Source: QHCF01 sp003244275 (GTDB taxonomy: Bacteria; Actinomycetota; Acidimicrobiia; Acidimicrobiales; QHCF01). From it: 64,000 nucleotides of DNA. This document shows positions 61,355 through 64,000 of this stretch, piece by piece (the first letter of the stretch is position 1; every line of letters starts with the position of its first letter). The translations under genes and the position numbers were made by a program. The stretch is from the NCBI GenBank assembly GCA_036806345.1, contig DAIROT010000005.1:3611-67610 (forward strand). Direction: 5' to 3'. The notes beneath the pieces are model-generated. The model worked only from the letters and a program-made list of their open reading frames with translations. It made no database searches and had not been told where the DNA came from.

Positions 61355-62701
61355 ATGGCTGCGCTGGCGTGGAATCCTGAGAGCTGGCTGGCCCATCCGG
61401 CCGTCCAGCAGCCCGATTGGCCCGACCAGATCGAGCTGCAGGCCGCCATTGCCGAGTTGGCCACCGTGCCCCCGCTGGTCTTCGCCGGGGAGGCGCGCCG
61501 GCTCACCGAGGCCCTGGGCGAGGTGGCTGCCGGACGGGCCTTCCTGCTCCAGGCCGGGGACTGCGCCGAGTCGTTCACCGAATTCACCGCCGATGCCATC
61601 CGGGACAAGCTCAAGGTCATCCTGCAGATGGCGGTGGTGTTGACCTATGCGGCCGGGGTGCCAGTGGTCAAGGTCGGTCGCATTGCCGGACAGTTCGCCA
61701 AGCCCCGGTCGGCCCCTACCGAGCGGGTGGGAGCCGACGACCTGCCGTCCTTTCGGGGCCACATGGTCAACGACGACGCTCCCACCGCCGAGGCCCGGGC
61801 GCCGGCCCCGGGACGATTGCTGGCCGCCTACCACCAGTCAGCCTCCACCCTCAACCTGTTGCGGGCCTTCACCACCGGCGGCTTCGCCGACCTGTCCCAG
61901 GTCCACAGCTGGAACCAGGAATTCGTGGCCGCCAGCGCCGAGGGACGACGCTTCGAGGCCATCGCCGGTGAGATCGACCGGGCCCTTCGCTTCATGCGGG
62001 CCTGCGGGATCGATCTGGACCGGGAGGCCACCCTGCACCAGGTGGAGTTCTGGACCAGCCACGAGGCCCTGGTCCTGGCCTACGAGCAGGCCCTCACCAG
62101 GCAGGACTCCCTGACCGGTGACTGGTATGACTGCTCGGCTCACATGCTGTGGGTGGGCGAGCGTACCCGGGCGCCCGATGGCGCCCACGTGGAGTTCCTC
62201 TCCGGCGTGCACAATCCGCTGGGCGCCAAGCTCGGTCCCACGGCCACGCCTGAGGAGGTGGTCAGCCTGTGCGAGCGACTGGACCCCTTGCGGGCGCCGG
62301 GCCGTCTCACCCTCATCGCCCGCATGGGGGCGGCCCGGGTGACCGAGGACCTTCCTCCGCTGTTACGGGCGGTAGCGGACGCCGGCCACCCGGTGACCTG
62401 GGTCTGCGACCCGATGCACGCCAACACCTTCGTCAGCCAGAGCGGGCGCAAGACTCGTCGCTTCGACGATGTGCTGGCCGAGATAAGGGGATTCTTCGCG
62501 GCCCATCGGGCCGAGGGTACGTGGCCGGGCGGGGTCCACGTCGAGCTCACCGGCGAGGACGTCACCGAGTGCCTGGGCGGAGCCGAGGACATCCTGGAGG
62601 AGCAGCTGGAGCTGCGTTACACCACCCGGTGCGACCCCCGCCTCAACGCCCGCCAGGCCATCGACCTGGCCTTTCGGGTGGCGGAGCTGCTCAGGGCCTG
62701 A
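61355..62701 (+). CDS. aroG: Class II DAHP synthase
   Basis: First step of the shikimate pathway, condensing PEP and erythrose-4-phosphate. 448 residues, the usual class II length, with the conserved LLQAGDCAESF (metal-ligand C70), GRIAGQFAKPRS, TLNLLRAFTTGGFADL, CSAHMLWVGERTR and WVCDPMHANTF. ATG 61355 has GGTGGG upstream. Element copy B follows the stop directly. Confidence 0.96.
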   Translation: MAALAWNPESWLAHPAVQQPDWPDQIELQAAIAELATVPPLVFAGEARRLTEALGEVAAGRAFLLQAGDCAESFTEFTADAIRDKLKVILQMAVVLTYAAGVPVVKVGRIAGQFAKPRSAPTERVGADDLPSFRGHMVNDDAPTAEARAPAPGRLLAAYHQSASTLNLLRAFTTGGFADLSQVHSWNQEFVAASAEGRRFEAIAGEIDRALRFMRACGIDLDREATLHQVEFWTSHEALVLAYEQALTRQDSLTGDWYDCSAHMLWVGERTRAPDGAHVEFLSGVHNPLGAKLGPTATPEEVVSLCERLDPLRAPGRLTLIARMGAARVTEDLPPLLRAVADAGHPVTWVCDPMHANTFVSQSGRKTRRFDDVLAEIRGFFAAHRAEGTWPGGVHVELTGEDVTECLGGAEDILEEQLELRYTTRCDPRLNARQAIDLAFRVAELLRA

Positions 62702-62809
62702 CCGACAAGCCGCCCGAAGGGCCTTGGCTGGTCGGAACAGGAGGACAGTCCCGCCGGAGGCGCGACTACGCAGTCGGGGGATACTTGGGGGGCAGACCCC
62801 CCCCAAGTG
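62702..62809 (+). repeat. Dispersed multi-hairpin element, copy B
   Basis: Directly after the aroG stop: hairpin 1 (CCGAC...GTCGG with inner AGCC/GGCT), the shared block TGGCTGGTCGGAACAG, hairpin 2 GTCCCGCC-GGA-GGCGCGAC with one mismatch, and hairpin 3 ACTTGGGGGG/CCCCCCAAGT ending in CAAGTG. Same order, spacing and linker as copy A at 21818-21932. The remaining 105 nt to the next gene hold no clear promoter. Confidence 0.7.
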
Positions 62810-62914
62810 TGAAAGCCCCCCGAGTGATGCAATAATGCTCCCCCGACGACGTTCATCGCCGCGAGCCAGCTGTCCCAGCGCGGGAGGCACCGGCCGCCGA
62901 CTCGAGGAGGCAGG

Positions 62915-63949
62915 GTGCTCATTACACAGTTGAGAAGGCGGCGCCACGGATGGGGACGTGATCCATTTGGCCCGAGGAGGGTCGTCTCCGCGGTGGCTAT
63001 AGTCGCCCTGACGGCAGTAGCTGTCGGTGTCCCGGCCAGAGCAGGGATGGCGGCCGGCGCGGGCGGCGGGCTCGCGGTGGTGTCCAACCAGGGTGGCCTC
63101 CTCGGCGGCCTCGGTCAGGGCCTGGGGTCGCTCTTGAACGGTGCGGTCAAGACCATGACGGGCGCGGGCGGATCGACAGGCGGGGGCGGGTCGGCCGCCA
63201 ACAACCCACCTCCGGCTCCCCACAGCCCGCCATCGAGTGCCGTCGTCGAGAGCCCACCCAGGGCAGTGAGCCAGGCCCCGGCCGGTCCCAATCCCTACCG
63301 GGCGTTCTCGAGGGGCTACGACATCTCCTGGCCCCAGTGCGGGTCGCCCTACCCGCCTCAACCCTTCAACATGGCAATCATCGGCATCAATGACGGACGA
63401 TCCTTCACCGGCAATCCGTGCCTGTCCAGCCAGGCCCGCTGGGCCGCCCAGGGGGCGCCCAGCTCCTACATGAACGTCAACGCCCCGCCACCGGGGCCGC
63501 CCAACAGCCACGATCAGAACGGCCCGGCCGGGAAGTGCTCAGCCGCCAACCCGGCCTGTCTGGCCTACAACTACGGCTACAACGCCGCTGTGTACTCGGT
63601 GTCCTATGCCAACGCCTCAGGGGTGCAGGGCCACCGTTGGTGGCTCGATGTCGAACTGGTCAGCTCGGACGACACCTATTGGACCTCCAACCAATCAGTC
63701 AACGCCAGCGCCATTGCTGGGGCTATCGCCGGACTGCAGGCAAGGGGCATGAACGTCGGCATCTATTCCACGTCGTACCAGTTTCGTCTGATTGCCGGAG
63801 GATTCTCGCCCCGGCTGCCCGTGTGGGTCGGGGGCGCCCCCAGCTCCAATCCTGGCTCCGAGTGCGGCCCGAGCTTCGGCTTCGGCGGAGGACCCGTCTG
63901 GTTCACCCAGTTTGGCGCCGGCGCCTTCGACGGCGACTACTCCTGCTAG
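62915..63949 (+). CDS. Secreted glycoside-hydrolase-like protein
   Basis: 344 residues from GTG with GAGGAGG 4 nt upstream. Basic N-terminus and signal helix (VVSAVAIVALTAVAVGVPARAG), a Gly/Ser/Pro-rich linker to about residue 125, then a domain beginning RGYDISWPQCG that resembles DUF1906/GH25-like TIM barrels (WWLDVELVSSDD, NVGIYSTSYQF, LPVWVGGAPS). Likely acts on the cell wall or is a structural relative; catalytic residues are only suggested by the DVE motif. No terminator is visible before the window end. Confidence 0.72.
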   Translation: MLITQLRRRRHGWGRDPFGPRRVVSAVAIVALTAVAVGVPARAGMAAGAGGGLAVVSNQGGLLGGLGQGLGSLLNGAVKTMTGAGGSTGGGGSAANNPPPAPHSPPSSAVVESPPRAVSQAPAGPNPYRAFSRGYDISWPQCGSPYPPQPFNMAIIGINDGRSFTGNPCLSSQARWAAQGAPSSYMNVNAPPPGPPNSHDQNGPAGKCSAANPACLAYNYGYNAAVYSVSYANASGVQGHRWWLDVELVSSDDTYWTSNQSVNASAIAGAIAGLQARGMNVGIYSTSYQFRLIAGGFSPRLPVWVGGAPSSNPGSECGPSFGFGGGPVWFTQFGAGAFDGDYSC

Positions 63950-64000
63950 TAGGCCCTTCCAGCACGGAGGGTGTCATGGTCTAGCCTGGCGCGTCATGGC

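Overview
The window reads as a chromosomal segment of a high-GC actinobacterium. Gene content (red-type RuBisCO with CbbX in an actinobacterial background, F420-type LLM oxidoreductase, MtrAB/LpqB-like and SenX3/RegX3-like signalling, class II DAHP synthase, SCO6880-type transfer genes) is compatible with an Acidimicrobiia-like, facultatively autotrophic organism. That placement is inference; no rRNA is present. Ten N characters at 23892-23901 show that the source is a scaffolded assembly. Layout: (1) 0-10 kb, + strand: cell-shape cluster mreB-mreC-mreD-PBP2, then the conserved run B12/radical SAM protein - DUF2344 protein - RNase E/G - rplU - rpmA, ending near a tRNA-Glu gene on the other strand. 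(2) 10.4-15.5 kb, - strand: four genes that overlap by 4 nt each: a ThuA-like/oxidoreductase fusion, a Gfo/Idh/MocA oxidoreductase, an alpha/beta hydrolase, and a peptidase-S51-like protein carrying a cysteinyl-tRNA-synthetase-like tail. (3) 15.7-22.4 kb: peroxiredoxin, a membrane protein, then a carbon-fixation block: cbbR divergent from cbbL-cbbS-cbbX, convergent phosphoribulokinase, and a beta-carbonic anhydrase. (4) 22.5-33.7 kb: metabolic and membrane genes, some damaged: a carboxylesterase spanning the assembly gap, an MFS remnant, an N-terminally short phosphoesterase, an HAD hydrolase, a COG4280-like membrane protein, an iron/thiamine-type ABC transporter whose permease is frameshifted, a ChrB-N protein and UppP. 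(5) 33.9-44.6 kb: a STAND-like NTPase and a type IV secretion/conjugation-like cluster (coupling ATPase, VirB4-like ATPase, SCO6880-like protein, polytopic membrane protein, pilin-like DUF6112 protein, peptidoglycan hydrolase) with no relaxase or integrase in view. (6) 44.8-52.1 kb: phosphate regulon with a PHO box, pstS, a fused pstC-pstA gene, pstB, histidine kinase, response regulator, phoU and a Fur-family regulator. (7) 52.2-64 kb: ctaB-tlpA-serS, a MazEF-type toxin-antitoxin pair under a 12-bp-arm palindrome, two small unknown genes, an MtrAB/GerMN-lipoprotein operon behind a 22-bp tandem repeat, LLM oxidoreductase-nadD-rsfS, class II DAHP synthase and a secreted glycosidase-like protein. 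How they work together: RuBisCO, its activase CbbX, phosphoribulokinase and carbonic anhydrase form the core of a Calvin cycle under CbbR. The pst genes plus the two-component pair and PhoU form a self-contained phosphate uptake and sensing unit. The most unusual items are a 15-bp tandem repeat that repeats a Shine-Dalgarno plus ATG module and is read in two overlapping genes, a roughly 110-nt multi-hairpin element present twice (upstream of prk and downstream of the DAHP synthase gene), the S51/CysRS-tail fusion protein, the pstC-pstA fusion and a 16-bp-arm inverted repeat between pstB and the kinase gene.
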